Positions 1 through 8,221 of a DNA stretch of 64,000 nucleotides are shown in pieces. The notes under the pieces were generated by a model. That model did not search any database. It had not been told where the DNA came from and saw only the letters and a program-made list of their open reading frames with translations. Made by a program: the position numbers and the translations under genes. The stretch is from Pontibacter sp. HSC-14F20. GTDB lineage: Bacteria; Bacteroidota; Bacteroidia; Cytophagales; Hymenobacteraceae. Numbering within the stretch: the first letter of the stretch is position 1; each line of letters begins with the position of its first letter. The stretch lies in assembly GCF_019599265.1 (NCBI RefSeq), contig NZ_JAHZTC010000013.1, forward strand, positions 82,723-146,722. The letters run 5' to 3'.

Positions 1-1301
1 AAGGGCGCTTGGGTATCCTGCTTCCGGGTCTGGGAGCAGTTGCGACCACATTCATTGCAGGGGTAGAGGCAATCAAAAAAGGTTTCTCTAAGCCGGTAGG
101 TTCACTTTCTCAGATGGGCAACATCCGCCTGGGCAAGCGTACAGATAACCGCAACCCGCTGATCAAAGACTTTGTGCCATTGGCAAACCTGAACGACATC
201 GTTTTTGGTGGCTGGGATGTGTACGAAGACAACGTTTTTGAAGCTGCTGTAAACGCGCAGGTGCTGGAGCCGATGCTGCTGCACTCTATTAAGGCGGAAC
301 TGGAGTCGATCAAGCCGATGAAAGCCGTGTTTGACAAAGCCTATGCCCGCAACCTGGACGGCACTAACGTGAAAGAAGCCGCCACCAAGTATGAACTGGC
401 TGAAGCACTGATGGAAGACATGCGTACTTTCAAAGAGGTGAATGGCTGTGATCGCCTGGTAATCGTTTGGTGTGGTTCTACGGAGGTATACACCGAGGTA
501 AGCGACGTGCACATGACAGTAGCTGCCTTTGAAGAAGGCCTGCGCAACAACGACCCGCGCATCGCGCCAAGCATGATCTATGCGTACGCCGCGCTCAAAA
601 TGGGTGTGCCTTACGCAAACGGTGCCCCTAACCTGACAGTGGATATACCTGCGCTGGTGGAGCTGGCGAAAGAGAATGGCGTGGCTATTTCCGGTAAAGA
701 CTTCAAAACAGGTCAGACGCTGATGAAGACCATCGTAGCACCTGGTCTGCAGGCAAGAGCGCTGGGTATCAATGGCTGGTTCTCTTCTAACATCCTGGGT
801 AACCGCGATGGTTTGGTGCTCGACGATCCGGATAACTTCAAGACAAAAGAAGTATCGAAACTGGGTGTGCTCGAAGACATTCTGCACCCGGAGGACAACC
901 CGGAACTGTACGGCGATCTGTACCACAAGGTACGCATCAACTATTACCCACCTCACGGCGACAACAAAGAGAGCTGGGATAACATCGACATTTTCGGCTG
1001 GCTGGGTTACAAGATGCAGATCAAAATCAACTTCCTGTGCCGCGATTCCATTTTGGCAGCGCCTATCGTGCTGGACCTGGCCCTGTTTACGGACCTGGCA
1101 CAGCGCGCAGGTATGAGCGGTATACAGGAGTGGCTGTCGTTCTACTACAAGTCGCCGCAAACTGCCGAAGGCCTGCGTCCGGAGCATGACATCTTCAAAC
1201 AGTTGATCAAGCTGCAGAACACGCTGCGCCACATCATGGGCGAAGACCTGATCACGCACCTGGGCCTGGATTATTATCAGGACCTGGTAGAATCGCTCTA
1301 G
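1..1301 (+). CDS. ino1: Inositol-3-phosphate synthase (5' end outside window)
   Basis: NAD-dependent cytosolic enzyme that turns glucose 6-phosphate into myo-inositol 3-phosphate, the first step of inositol-lipid synthesis. The frame is open to the window edge and the first visible residues run into the Rossmann loop GLGAVA, so only a short N-terminal piece seems to be missing. Hallmarks further on are NILGNRDG (about residue 260 of the visible part) and INFLCRDS (about 340). The TTG at base 9 is an internal Leu codon, not a start. The stop lies 9 bases before the PgpA-like gene, so the two are probably co-transcribed. The downstream genes use its product. Identification is firm; only the start is unknown. 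Confidence 0.95.
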   Translation, partial: GRLGILLPGLGAVATTFIAGVEAIKKGFSKPVGSLSQMGNIRLGKRTDNRNPLIKDFVPLANLNDIVFGGWDVYEDNVFEAAVNAQVLEPMLLHSIKAELESIKPMKAVFDKAYARNLDGTNVKEAATKYELAEALMEDMRTFKEVNGCDRLVIVWCGSTEVYTEVSDVHMTVAAFEEGLRNNDPRIAPSMIYAYAALKMGVPYANGAPNLTVDIPALVELAKENGVAISGKDFKTGQTLMKTIVAPGLQARALGINGWFSSNILGNRDGLVLDDPDNFKTKEVSKLGVLEDILHPEDNPELYGDLYHKVRINYYPPHGDNKESWDNIDIFGWLGYKMQIKINFLCRDSILAAPIVLDLALFTDLAQRAGMSGIQEWLSFYYKSPQTAEGLRPEHDIFKQLIKLQNTLRHIMGEDLITHLGLDYYQDLVESL

Positions 1302-1310
1302 TCTGATCAA

Positions 1311-1772
1311 ATGATAAGAGTACACAAACTAGTTTCCACCAGCCTGGGCATCGGCTACATGGGCAAGGGAGGCGGCACAGTAGCAGCTGTGGCTACCTGT
1401 CTGTGCCTGTATGCCGCGCAGCCGGCTGGCGGGAGCCAGCTTGTTAACTGGCTTCCTGTCATCACCCTGCTGCTCACGGTGTTGGGGGTCTGGTCAGCCA
1501 ACGAAGTGGAGCCATACTGGGGCAAAGACGATAAGAAAGTAGTGATAGACGAGGTAGCAGGTATGCTGATTACCATGCTGTTTATACCTGTCACACTCAG
1601 CACACTGCTAGTTGGCCTGGTACTGTTTCGCTTCTTTGATATTGTGAAGCCGCTGTATATTCGAAAACTGGAGAAAGTGAGGGGAGGACTGGGCGTAATG
1701 CTGGACGACGTAGTGGCGGGCGTTTACGCAAATATCATTTTACAGCTACTTTTCTACTTCAACATTCTTTAG
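1311..1772 (+). CDS. pgpA: PgpA-family phosphatase, probable phosphatidylinositol-phosphate phosphatase
   Basis: A 153-residue integral membrane phosphatase of the phosphatidylglycerophosphatase A family. Seen are the family blocks GKGGGT near residue 19, DEVAGMLI near 80, FFDIVKP near 107 and GGLGVMLDDVVAGV near 125, the last two rich in the acidic residues that bind metal. The classical reaction is dephosphorylation of phosphatidylglycerol phosphate. Here it sits between inositol-phosphate synthase and a CDP-alcohol phosphatidyltransferase, so the inferred substrate is phosphatidylinositol phosphate, as proposed for the corresponding Bacteroides cluster. It starts 9 bases after ino1, and its stop abuts the next ATG. 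A role on phosphatidylglycerol phosphate cannot be excluded. Confidence 0.88.
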   Translation: MIRVHKLVSTSLGIGYMGKGGGTVAAVATCLCLYAAQPAGGSQLVNWLPVITLLLTVLGVWSANEVEPYWGKDDKKVVIDEVAGMLITMLFIPVTLSTLLVGLVLFRFFDIVKPLYIRKLEKVRGGLGVMLDDVVAGVYANIILQLLFYFNIL

Positions 1773-2144
1773 ATGCTCACCTTCCTAAGGGCACAGGCCG
1801 CTTCGCTTATAGCCTCTGGTGTCGACTTCGTGATGACGATCCTGGCCGTGGAGCTGGTTGGTTTATGGTACGTGACAGGCACTGTAATGGGCACTGTTTC
1901 AGGCGGAATCACACATTTTTCCCTGGGCAGAACATGGGTTTTTAAAGCCTCAGACAAAACCATACCTACACAATTTCTCAAATATTTTATGGTCTGGAAC
2001 GGCAGCCTGGTACTGAATGCATCGGGTGTGTATATGGTGACGCAATATGGCGGGGTGAACTACATCTTCTCCAAAGTGCTGGTTTCGCTGTTCGTCGGAT
2101 TTTCTTATAACTACATTATTCAAAAAAAATATGTATTCCGCTAA
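1773..2144 (+). CDS. GtrA-like small membrane protein
   Basis: A 123-residue protein with four predicted membrane segments and the GtrA-family pattern: a hydrophobic N-terminal helix with an Asp (VDFVMT), a central FSLGRTWVF block and a C-terminal YNYIIQKKYVF ending. GtrA proteins are thought to help move lipid-linked sugars across the inner membrane. Its ATG follows the pgpA stop directly and its last 14 bases overlap the next gene, so translational coupling is likely. Inside an inositol-lipid cluster it could translocate an inositol lipid or a glycosylated derivative; that is inference from context. Confidence 0.85.
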   Translation: MLTFLRAQAASLIASGVDFVMTILAVELVGLWYVTGTVMGTVSGGITHFSLGRTWVFKASDKTIPTQFLKYFMVWNGSLVLNASGVYMVTQYGGVNYIFSKVLVSLFVGFSYNYIIQKKYVFR

Positions 2145-4737
2145 GGGTATATATAAGGTATATATCCATTTTACGCTTTGCTTTCTGGTGCTACTGTTAT
2201 CGGGATTAAATGCAGGCACTGTGATGGCCCAGATTGGGATTACGACCGTGAAAGGGACCGTAACTGATGCCACCACCAAAGAAGCCCTGATCGGTGTTTC
2301 GGTTTTTATACCTGGCACCAGCATCGGTACCAGCACCGACTACGAGGGTAATTTTCAAATCAGGACAAACCAACAACAAGATAAAATACAACTCTCATAC
2401 CTGGGTTACAGAACGGCGACGTTTACCATCAAACCGGGCGAAGAGCAGACCCTGAACGTGCGCCTCGAGACGGACGCCAGGCAGCTGAATGAAGTGGTCG
2501 TGGTAGGCAAAAAGCGCAAGGTGCACTACAGCAACAAAAATAACCCTGCCGTTGACCTGATCCGCGAAATTGTGGCCAACAAGCCGAAGAACAGACCGGA
2601 AAACTACGACTACGTGCAGTACGAGCAGTACGAGAAAACGCAGATGTCGCTGGTGAATACGGCTGAGAAGCTGAAGCGCAATCTCCTGCTGCGCAAGTAT
2701 GACTTCATCACCAGCAACATCGATACAACCGTGCTCCCGGGCAGAGCAGTGCTGCCTTTCTTCATACAGGAGGAGCTGACAGAGCACTATTTCCGCAAGT
2801 CGCCGCAAACGCGCAAGACTGTGGTGAAGGCTGAGAAGAAAGTTGATTTCGGAGAGTTTGTCGACAACCAGGGCATCATGGCCTACATGCAGCACATGTA
2901 CCAGGACGTCGACATTTACGAGAACAACATCACCATCCTGACCAACCAGTTCCTCAGCCCAATCGCCGACATGGCGCCTACGTTCTACAAGTTCTACCTC
3001 AAGGACACGGTGAGAACCGATGAGGGACAGCAACTGGCCAGACTCCAGTTTGAGCCGCGCAACCCATCAGCCTTTATGTTCACCGGTAGTCTATATGTAA
3101 CGCTCGATGGCACTTACGCGGTGCAAAGTGTGGACATGGAGGTGAGCGAGGGTGTGAGCATCAACTGGGTGCGCGACCTCAAAATCAAACTGGACTTTGA
3201 GCAGAACCCGGACGGACGCTACCACCTGAGCAGAAGCGGTCTTAAAGCAGACTTCGGCCTGACGCAGAACAGCGACATGGGCTTTTACGGGGAGCGTGTG
3301 GTTTCCTTTAAAGACTACAAAATAAATGAAGCGCAGCCTGCCTCGCGCTACGAAGGCGAGGCGCTGGTGCGGTTACAGCAAACAGCAGGTATGGACGAGG
3401 ATTTCTGGCAGGCCAGCCGGCACGACTCGCTCTCGTCTGTGGAGGTCAACACCTATACCAACATCGACAGCCTGGTGAACATGAGATCTTTCAGACGCAC
3501 CATGGACTGGGCCACTGCCCTGATTGCAGGGTATAAGCGGGCGGGTTCTACTGTCGAGATTGGTCCGATCAACACCTTTTATAGCTTCAACCCTGTAGAG
3601 GGCTTCCGGCTGCGCTTAGGCGGACGCACAACCAACAACTTCAGCAAGAAAGTGATGCTGGAGACCTACACGGCCTATGGTTTCAAGGACGAAAAGTGGA
3701 AGTATTACCTGGGCGGCACTTACTCGCTCACCGACCGCTCCATCTGGGAATTTCCGGTGCGGGCTATCCGTGTGAGCTACCAGAAGGATACTAACATACC
3801 GGGTCAGGAACTGCAGTTTGTGCAGGAAGACAATTTCCTGCTTTCCTTTAAGCGCGGCGACAACGATAAATGGCTTTACAACGAAACCTACAACATCGAT
3901 TACCTGCGGGAGTTCAAGAACCACATGTCCTACCGTATCGGTTTCCGAAACTGGAAACAGACACCAGCCGGTTCGCTGCACTATATACCTGTAGGAGATG
4001 GAGGCGGCGATGACGAGACACTGGCACTGAAACACCTGACCACAACAGAGGCCTCGCTGGAACTGCGCTGGGCACCGAACGAGCAGTTTTTGCAGGGCAA
4101 GATTTACCGTACACCTGTCGCTAACCGATACCCGGTGTTTACGCTGCGGGCAGCGGCTGGTCTGAAAGGGACATTAGGAGGGCAGTTTGAATACCAGAAA
4201 GTGGCCCTGAACATGAGCAAGCGCTTTTATCTGTCGCAGCTGGGTTATTCGGATGTCGTGACGGAAGGCGGCTATACCTTCGGGCTGGTGCCGTTCCCGC
4301 TGCTGACGATCCATCGTGCCAACCAGAGCTACTCATACCAGTTGCAGTCTTATAACCTGATGAACTTCCTGGAATTTGTGAGCGACCAGTATGCCAGCGT
4401 GCACATCGACCACAGCTTCAACGGTTTCATCTTTAACAAGCTCCCCTTGATCAAGAAAACCAAATTGCGGGAGTTTGTTACCTTTAAGGCCCTGTATGGC
4501 AAAGTGCGCGAAGAAAACATGCCAAACGAAAATCCTGACCTATTGCGCTTCCCGACTGATGCAAACGGGTTGCCGATCACGTATACCCTGGAAAACAAGC
4601 CTTATATGGAAGCGAGCGTAGGTATAGGCAACATCTTTAACTTCTTCAGAATTGACCTGGTGAAGCGCCTGACCTACCTGGATCATCCAAATGTGTCGGA
4701 ATTAGGTATAAGGGGCAGGTTTAAGTTTGATTTTTAA
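2131..4737 (+). CDS. DUF5686 outer-membrane protein with carboxypeptidase-like N-terminal domain
   Basis: An 868-residue exported protein. A hydrophobic leader ends near VMAQ (residue 34). It is followed by a carboxypeptidase-D-type regulatory beta-sandwich (about 38-125, starting VKGTVTDATTKEALIG and ending in a LNEVVVVGKK segment) like those at the N-terminus of TonB-dependent receptors. The rest matches DUF5686, a large beta-rich domain whose aromatic C-terminus (GIRGRFKFDF) looks like an outer-membrane barrel end. There is no plug domain, so it is not a standard SusC receptor. It overlaps gtrA by 14 bases and precedes the phosphatidyltransferase by 18. Function unknown; position suggests a role with inositol lipids at the outer membrane. 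Confidence 0.82.
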   Translation: MYSAKGIYKVYIHFTLCFLVLLLSGLNAGTVMAQIGITTVKGTVTDATTKEALIGVSVFIPGTSIGTSTDYEGNFQIRTNQQQDKIQLSYLGYRTATFTIKPGEEQTLNVRLETDARQLNEVVVVGKKRKVHYSNKNNPAVDLIREIVANKPKNRPENYDYVQYEQYEKTQMSLVNTAEKLKRNLLLRKYDFITSNIDTTVLPGRAVLPFFIQEELTEHYFRKSPQTRKTVVKAEKKVDFGEFVDNQGIMAYMQHMYQDVDIYENNITILTNQFLSPIADMAPTFYKFYLKDTVRTDEGQQLARLQFEPRNPSAFMFTGSLYVTLDGTYAVQSVDMEVSEGVSINWVRDLKIKLDFEQNPDGRYHLSRSGLKADFGLTQNSDMGFYGERVVSFKDYKINEAQPASRYEGEALVRLQQTAGMDEDFWQASRHDSLSSVEVNTYTNIDSLVNMRSFRRTMDWATALIAGYKRAGSTVEIGPINTFYSFNPVEGFRLRLGGRTTNNFSKKVMLETYTAYGFKDEKWKYYLGGTYSLTDRSIWEFPVRAIRVSYQKDTNIPGQELQFVQEDNFLLSFKRGDNDKWLYNETYNIDYLREFKNHMSYRIGFRNWKQTPAGSLHYIPVGDGGGDDETLALKHLTTTEASLELRWAPNEQFLQGKIYRTPVANRYPVFTLRAAAGLKGTLGGQFEYQKVALNMSKRFYLSQLGYSDVVTEGGYTFGLVPFPLLTIHRANQSYSYQLQSYNLMNFLEFVSDQYASVHIDHSFNGFIFNKLPLIKKTKLREFVTFKALYGKVREENMPNENPDLLRFPTDANGLPITYTLENKPYMEASVGIGNIFNFFRIDLVKRLTYLDHPNVSELGIRGRFKFDF

Positions 4738-4755
4738 GCAATCAACAGATAACGC

Positions 4756-5475
4756 ATGAGCATGGAAAAATTACGCGACGCGCTGCAGCAGGGGATCTAC
4801 ACGGTAATCAACCCTTTTGTGAGGCTACTGATCAGGTTCGGCTTTACGCCCAATGCCGTCACTACCACGGGTCTTATCCTCAACATCGGGGTGGCGGGTA
4901 TCTTTATCTGGGGCGGAGAAACCAGCAACAGGGGAGAACTCGGGTATGTGGGCTGGGCCGGAGCGCTGGTGCTTTTTGCGGGCGTATTCGACATGCTCGA
5001 TGGGCAGGTGGCACGGCTGGGCAACATGAAGTCTACCTTCGGGGCTATGTACGACTCGGTACTGGATCGCTACAGCGAGATGATCATGTTCATGGGCATC
5101 TGCTACTACCTGATCTCGCACCACTACCTGCTCAGTTCGCTTTTCGCATTTGTGGCCCTGATCGGCTCGATGATGGTGAGCTATACCCGCGCGCGCGCTG
5201 AAGGGCTGGGCGTGGAATGCAAGGGAGGTCTGATGCAGCGACCGGAGCGGATCGTGCTGATCGGGGTGTCGGCTATTGCCTGCGGCATCACCCATTATTT
5301 TGTGGGGGCCGATTACAAGGTATACGTACCGGGCATCCCTTTCCATGTGTTCGAAACCATGTCTGTCTTCACGCTGCCTATTACCGTGATGGCGGTAATG
5401 ACGAACATCACGGCTTATAACAGGCTCATGGACTCCAAAAAAGCCATGGAGCAGAAAGAGATGGCAACACGCTAA
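4756..5475 (+). CDS. CDP-alcohol phosphatidyltransferase, probable phosphatidylinositol-phosphate synthase
   Basis: A 239-residue integral membrane enzyme carrying the complete CDP-alcohol phosphotransferase signature: D79, D82-G83, A86-R87, G96, D100 and D104 with the exact family spacing. These acidic residues bind the metal and CDP-diacylglycerol. About six hydrophobic segments are visible. With ino1 and a PgpA-like phosphatase alongside, the inferred reaction is CDP-diacylglycerol plus inositol 3-phosphate giving phosphatidylinositol phosphate. The family also makes phosphatidylglycerol phosphate, phosphatidylserine and others, so the substrate rests on context. It starts 18 bases after the DUF5686 gene. 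Confidence 0.85.
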   Translation: MSMEKLRDALQQGIYTVINPFVRLLIRFGFTPNAVTTTGLILNIGVAGIFIWGGETSNRGELGYVGWAGALVLFAGVFDMLDGQVARLGNMKSTFGAMYDSVLDRYSEMIMFMGICYYLISHHYLLSSLFAFVALIGSMMVSYTRARAEGLGVECKGGLMQRPERIVLIGVSAIACGITHYFVGADYKVYVPGIPFHVFETMSVFTLPITVMAVMTNITAYNRLMDSKKAMEQKEMATR

Positions 5476-5489
5476 AAAAGCACAACAAC

Positions 5490-6050
5490 GTGAGGAAATT
5501 TATTTACCTGGCACTTCTGCTGCTTTACACAGGTATAGGCAGTGCCAGCGGTAACAGTCCGGCAGGTATAGCCGAAGCAAAAGCTGATACGCTGCCGGTA
5601 CCCAAGGGTGTGAAAGAGCTGCTGTTTTACGTGCAGCGCGACCCGAATGCCAACACCGTGGTCTACGAACTGAACCGGTCGGCGCAGGGAGCGCTGAACG
5701 AGACGGAGCCAATCCATCCGTTCTGGATCCGGTATGCCGATGGGGGAGAACGCAGGGAACTCAACTATGTGCAGCGTAAATTTGCCTACGGCGTCAACAC
5801 TAAAAAACTGGGTAAAGACAACTACGAGCTCAAATTTGTGAGTTACGGCAAACTGGCGCTTTACCTGCGCAAAGACACGGAAGGCAGGTATAACGTGTAC
5901 ACCACCATCAACAAGAAAGAAGCGATACTGGACCGTGTGTTTGTGCGCATCGAAGGCGGAACATTCTGGGTGCCCAATGTGCTGTATGTTGAGTTGAGCG
6001 GGTACGATGCCGCTACCGGAAAGGCAGTGACGGGTCGTTTTAAACCCTAG
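5490..6050 (+). CDS. DUF4833-like secreted protein
   Basis: A 186-residue protein with a clear signal peptide (MRKFIYLALLLLYTGIGSASG). The mature part is beta-rich, with PFWIRYADGG and FWVPNVLYVELSGYD segments that I associate with DUF4833. The start is GTG at 5490, 14 bases after the phosphatidyltransferase stop; no in-frame ATG lies near the signal peptide. No catalytic motif is evident. Proteins of this type recur in Bacteroidota inositol-lipid clusters, so a periplasmic role in handling or sensing the lipid is possible but unproven. Confidence 0.7.
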   Translation: MRKFIYLALLLLYTGIGSASGNSPAGIAEAKADTLPVPKGVKELLFYVQRDPNANTVVYELNRSAQGALNETEPIHPFWIRYADGGERRELNYVQRKFAYGVNTKKLGKDNYELKFVSYGKLALYLRKDTEGRYNVYTTINKKEAILDRVFVRIEGGTFWVPNVLYVELSGYDAATGKAVTGRFKP

Positions 6051-6177
6051 TTTGCAGATGACAAAGCATTTCACTAGCTGCTTTGTCGGAGTACTGCATC
6101 ACTCCTCCATTGTTACTAAAGACTAAGCTCAGCGCTGTGAAACAAAGTTTTCGGATCTGATTTTGAGAAAAAATAAC

Positions 6178-7128
6178 ATGAGTACAACTACTGCGGCAGC
6201 AGGGGAGAAGAAGCGCGTATCGCGCAGGGAAATACTGGTGCTGGCTGCTTTATCTGTTGGGTATCTGCTGCTGTCGTACCTGCTGGTAGGCTTTAAGACA
6301 GATCAGCTGTTTTTGATTGGCCTGGCGAACGCCTTGTATTTTGCCACTCCCATCACCCGCAAATTCATCACCGGCTTTTCGATTTTTATAGTGTTCTGGG
6401 TGCTGTACGATTACATGAAGGCCTTCCCGAACTTTTGGTTCAACGCCGTGCACATCGAGGACCTGTATAACGCCGAGAAAGCAGTGTTCGGGCTACGTGA
6501 TGGTGGCGTTATACTTACTCCCAACGAGTACTGGCAGCTGCACAGCTATACCTTCCTGGACGTGCTGAGCGGTATTTTTTACCTCAGTTGGGTGCCGGTG
6601 CCGCTGGCCTTCGCCGGCTTTCTGTTCTTCTGGAACCGACAGCAGTTTATCTACTTCTCGCTCACGTTTCTGCTCGTCAACCTGCTGGGCTTTGTAGTCT
6701 ACTACCTATACCCGGCTGCGCCGCCTTGGTACGTGCAGCTGCATGGTTTCGAGTTCATTGCATCTACGCCCGGCAACACAGCAGGTCTGGTGCGCTTCGA
6801 TGAGTTTTTCGGTATTACGGTCTTTCATTCGCTGTATGCCAAGGGCTCCAATGTGTTTGCCGCCATGCCTTCGCTGCACTCCGCTTATCCGCTCATCGTG
6901 CTTTACTATGCCCTGAAAAACAAGTTAGATATAGTTGCGAAAGTGCTTTTCACCATCATCACGGTGGGCATCTGGTTTGCGGCCGTCTATACCTCGCACC
7001 ATTATGTACTCGATGTACTGGCAGGTATAATCTGCGCCGCATGTGGCATCCTGTTGTTCAACTGGCTGGTTGCCAGAAAAGGTGCTGTAAGCAGAGCCAT
7101 CGGGCAATTTGTAGCCGCCATCCGCTAA
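6178..7128 (+). CDS. AUR1-like PAP2 enzyme, probable inositol phosphorylceramide synthase
   Basis: A 316-residue polytopic membrane protein of the PAP2/AUR1 superfamily. Seen are a PAAPPWY block near 180, the C2-type motif MPSLHSAYP with catalytic H234, and the C3-type motif SHHYVLDVLAG with H275 and D279. AUR1 enzymes move phosphoinositol from phosphatidylinositol to ceramide and release diacylglycerol. Bacteroidota make sphingolipids, and the upstream genes would supply phosphatidylinositol, so inositol phosphorylceramide synthase is the favoured role. ATG at 6178 is preferred over an in-frame TTG five codons upstream. A plain lipid phosphatase is the alternative. Confidence 0.82.
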   Translation: MSTTTAAAGEKKRVSRREILVLAALSVGYLLLSYLLVGFKTDQLFLIGLANALYFATPITRKFITGFSIFIVFWVLYDYMKAFPNFWFNAVHIEDLYNAEKAVFGLRDGGVILTPNEYWQLHSYTFLDVLSGIFYLSWVPVPLAFAGFLFFWNRQQFIYFSLTFLLVNLLGFVVYYLYPAAPPWYVQLHGFEFIASTPGNTAGLVRFDEFFGITVFHSLYAKGSNVFAAMPSLHSAYPLIVLYYALKNKLDIVAKVLFTIITVGIWFAAVYTSHHYVLDVLAGIICAACGILLFNWLVARKGAVSRAIGQFVAAIR

Positions 7129-7165
7129 CAATGCCTGCATCCGGGCAAAATTTAATCTCCACAAC

Positions 7166-7795
7166 ATGACACAAGATCACTTCGCGATACAGAACAAGCG
7201 CCTCTACGAGGAACTACTTAAGCTAACAGCAGGGGACTACCAGGCCTTTTTGTATGACTGCGACGGTACGCTGGCTGATAACATGCAGGCGCACAAAGAT
7301 ACTTATGTGAAGGTGGCCCAAGGACAGGGCCTGGTCATTGACCCTGCCATTATAGACGAGTTTGCCGGACTGCCTATACCTGCTGTCGTTGTGGAGATTA
7401 ACAAACGCTACGGCAGCAGCTTTGATCCGCTGGCTTTCGAAAGATCAAAATCGGAGCTGTTTTACCACGAGTTCATAGCCGAGACAAAGCCCGTGCAGTT
7501 TGTGGTAGACCACCTGGTGGCCCATGCCGGTAAGGTAAAGATCGGTGTGGTATCAGGAGGGGCAAAGCATATGATCCGGAAAACGCTGGAAGTACTTCAG
7601 ATAGATCACCTGGTGGAAGTGCTGGTATGTGCCGGCGACACAGCAAAAGGCAAACCTTTTCCAGACCCGTTTTTGCTAGCTGCAGAAAAGCTGGGCGTAG
7701 CACCCGAACGTTGCCTTGTGTTTGAAGACGGAGAGCCTGGCGTGCAGGCTGCAGAAGCTGCGGGCATGCAATGGGTCAGGGTAGACAAGGTATAG
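7166..7795 (+). CDS. HAD-family sugar-phosphate phosphatase or phosphoglucomutase-like hydrolase
   Basis: A 209-residue cytosolic HAD hydrolase of the beta-phosphoglucomutase/YqaB type. Motif I is YDCDGTLAD (nucleophile D31, acid/base D33), followed by a helical cap. Motif II is GVVSGGA near 129, then the KPFPDP lysine motif near 163 and motif IV VFEDGEPG near 183. It lies 37 bases after the AUR1-like gene on the same strand and may be its last operon member. A substrate such as inositol phosphate would fit the context, but family members act on many small phosphosugars, so none is assigned. Confidence 0.85.
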   Translation: MTQDHFAIQNKRLYEELLKLTAGDYQAFLYDCDGTLADNMQAHKDTYVKVAQGQGLVIDPAIIDEFAGLPIPAVVVEINKRYGSSFDPLAFERSKSELFYHEFIAETKPVQFVVDHLVAHAGKVKIGVVSGGAKHMIRKTLEVLQIDHLVEVLVCAGDTAKGKPFPDPFLLAAEKLGVAPERCLVFEDGEPGVQAAEAAGMQWVRVDKV

Positions 7796-8215
7796 CATGC
7801 GATAATTATGTCCGAATCCTCTGTCCTGAATCTACCCTCGTTTGGATCCTTTTTGAAGGTATAATAAGCGCATCTACGTAATAACTCCCCGCACATCAGT
7901 CCGGCATCTGCTGGAAAAAAGCTGCTTGCGTATACCATAAGGTATACACCAGTCCTGCTTATACCTGGCTTGGGTATACCTGGAGCTAAAGTAAAACAGG
8001 CTATACCTTTCGTAACAGGGCAGGTCTGAATTACACGGCAATTATCTTAATTTTGAGTCACTCAAAATTCATATCCGCTTCGGATACCTGACCTGAATAC
8101 ATCGCTCTTCTTACCCACAGGAAGATCATATTGCCCTCCCTCTCTTTATATTCCACTACAGTCTATCCTATAGGCAGATTTTGTGCTGCTTGTCTATTAT
8201 TTCCTTTAGAAACTT
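7796..8215. other. 420-base spacer carrying a cluster of the AGGTATA word
   Basis: No coding potential is seen. Between 7930 and 8010 the word GGTATA/TATACC occurs six times, including a perfect hairpin GTATACC-ATAA-GGTATAC at 7930-7947 and a back-to-back copy GGGTATACC near 7972. A GAAGGTATAATA copy lies near 7856. This is the densest cluster of the word in the window. No T-tract follows the hairpin, so an intrinsic terminator is not evident. Confidence 0.6.
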
Positions 8216-8221
8216 ATGACT

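Noticed and set aside
102..1325. A 407-codon open frame on the minus strand opposite ino1
   Set aside because: The plus strand encodes a clear inositol-phosphate synthase; the antisense frame has a low-information His/Val/Gln-rich composition with no domain and arises from codon bias.
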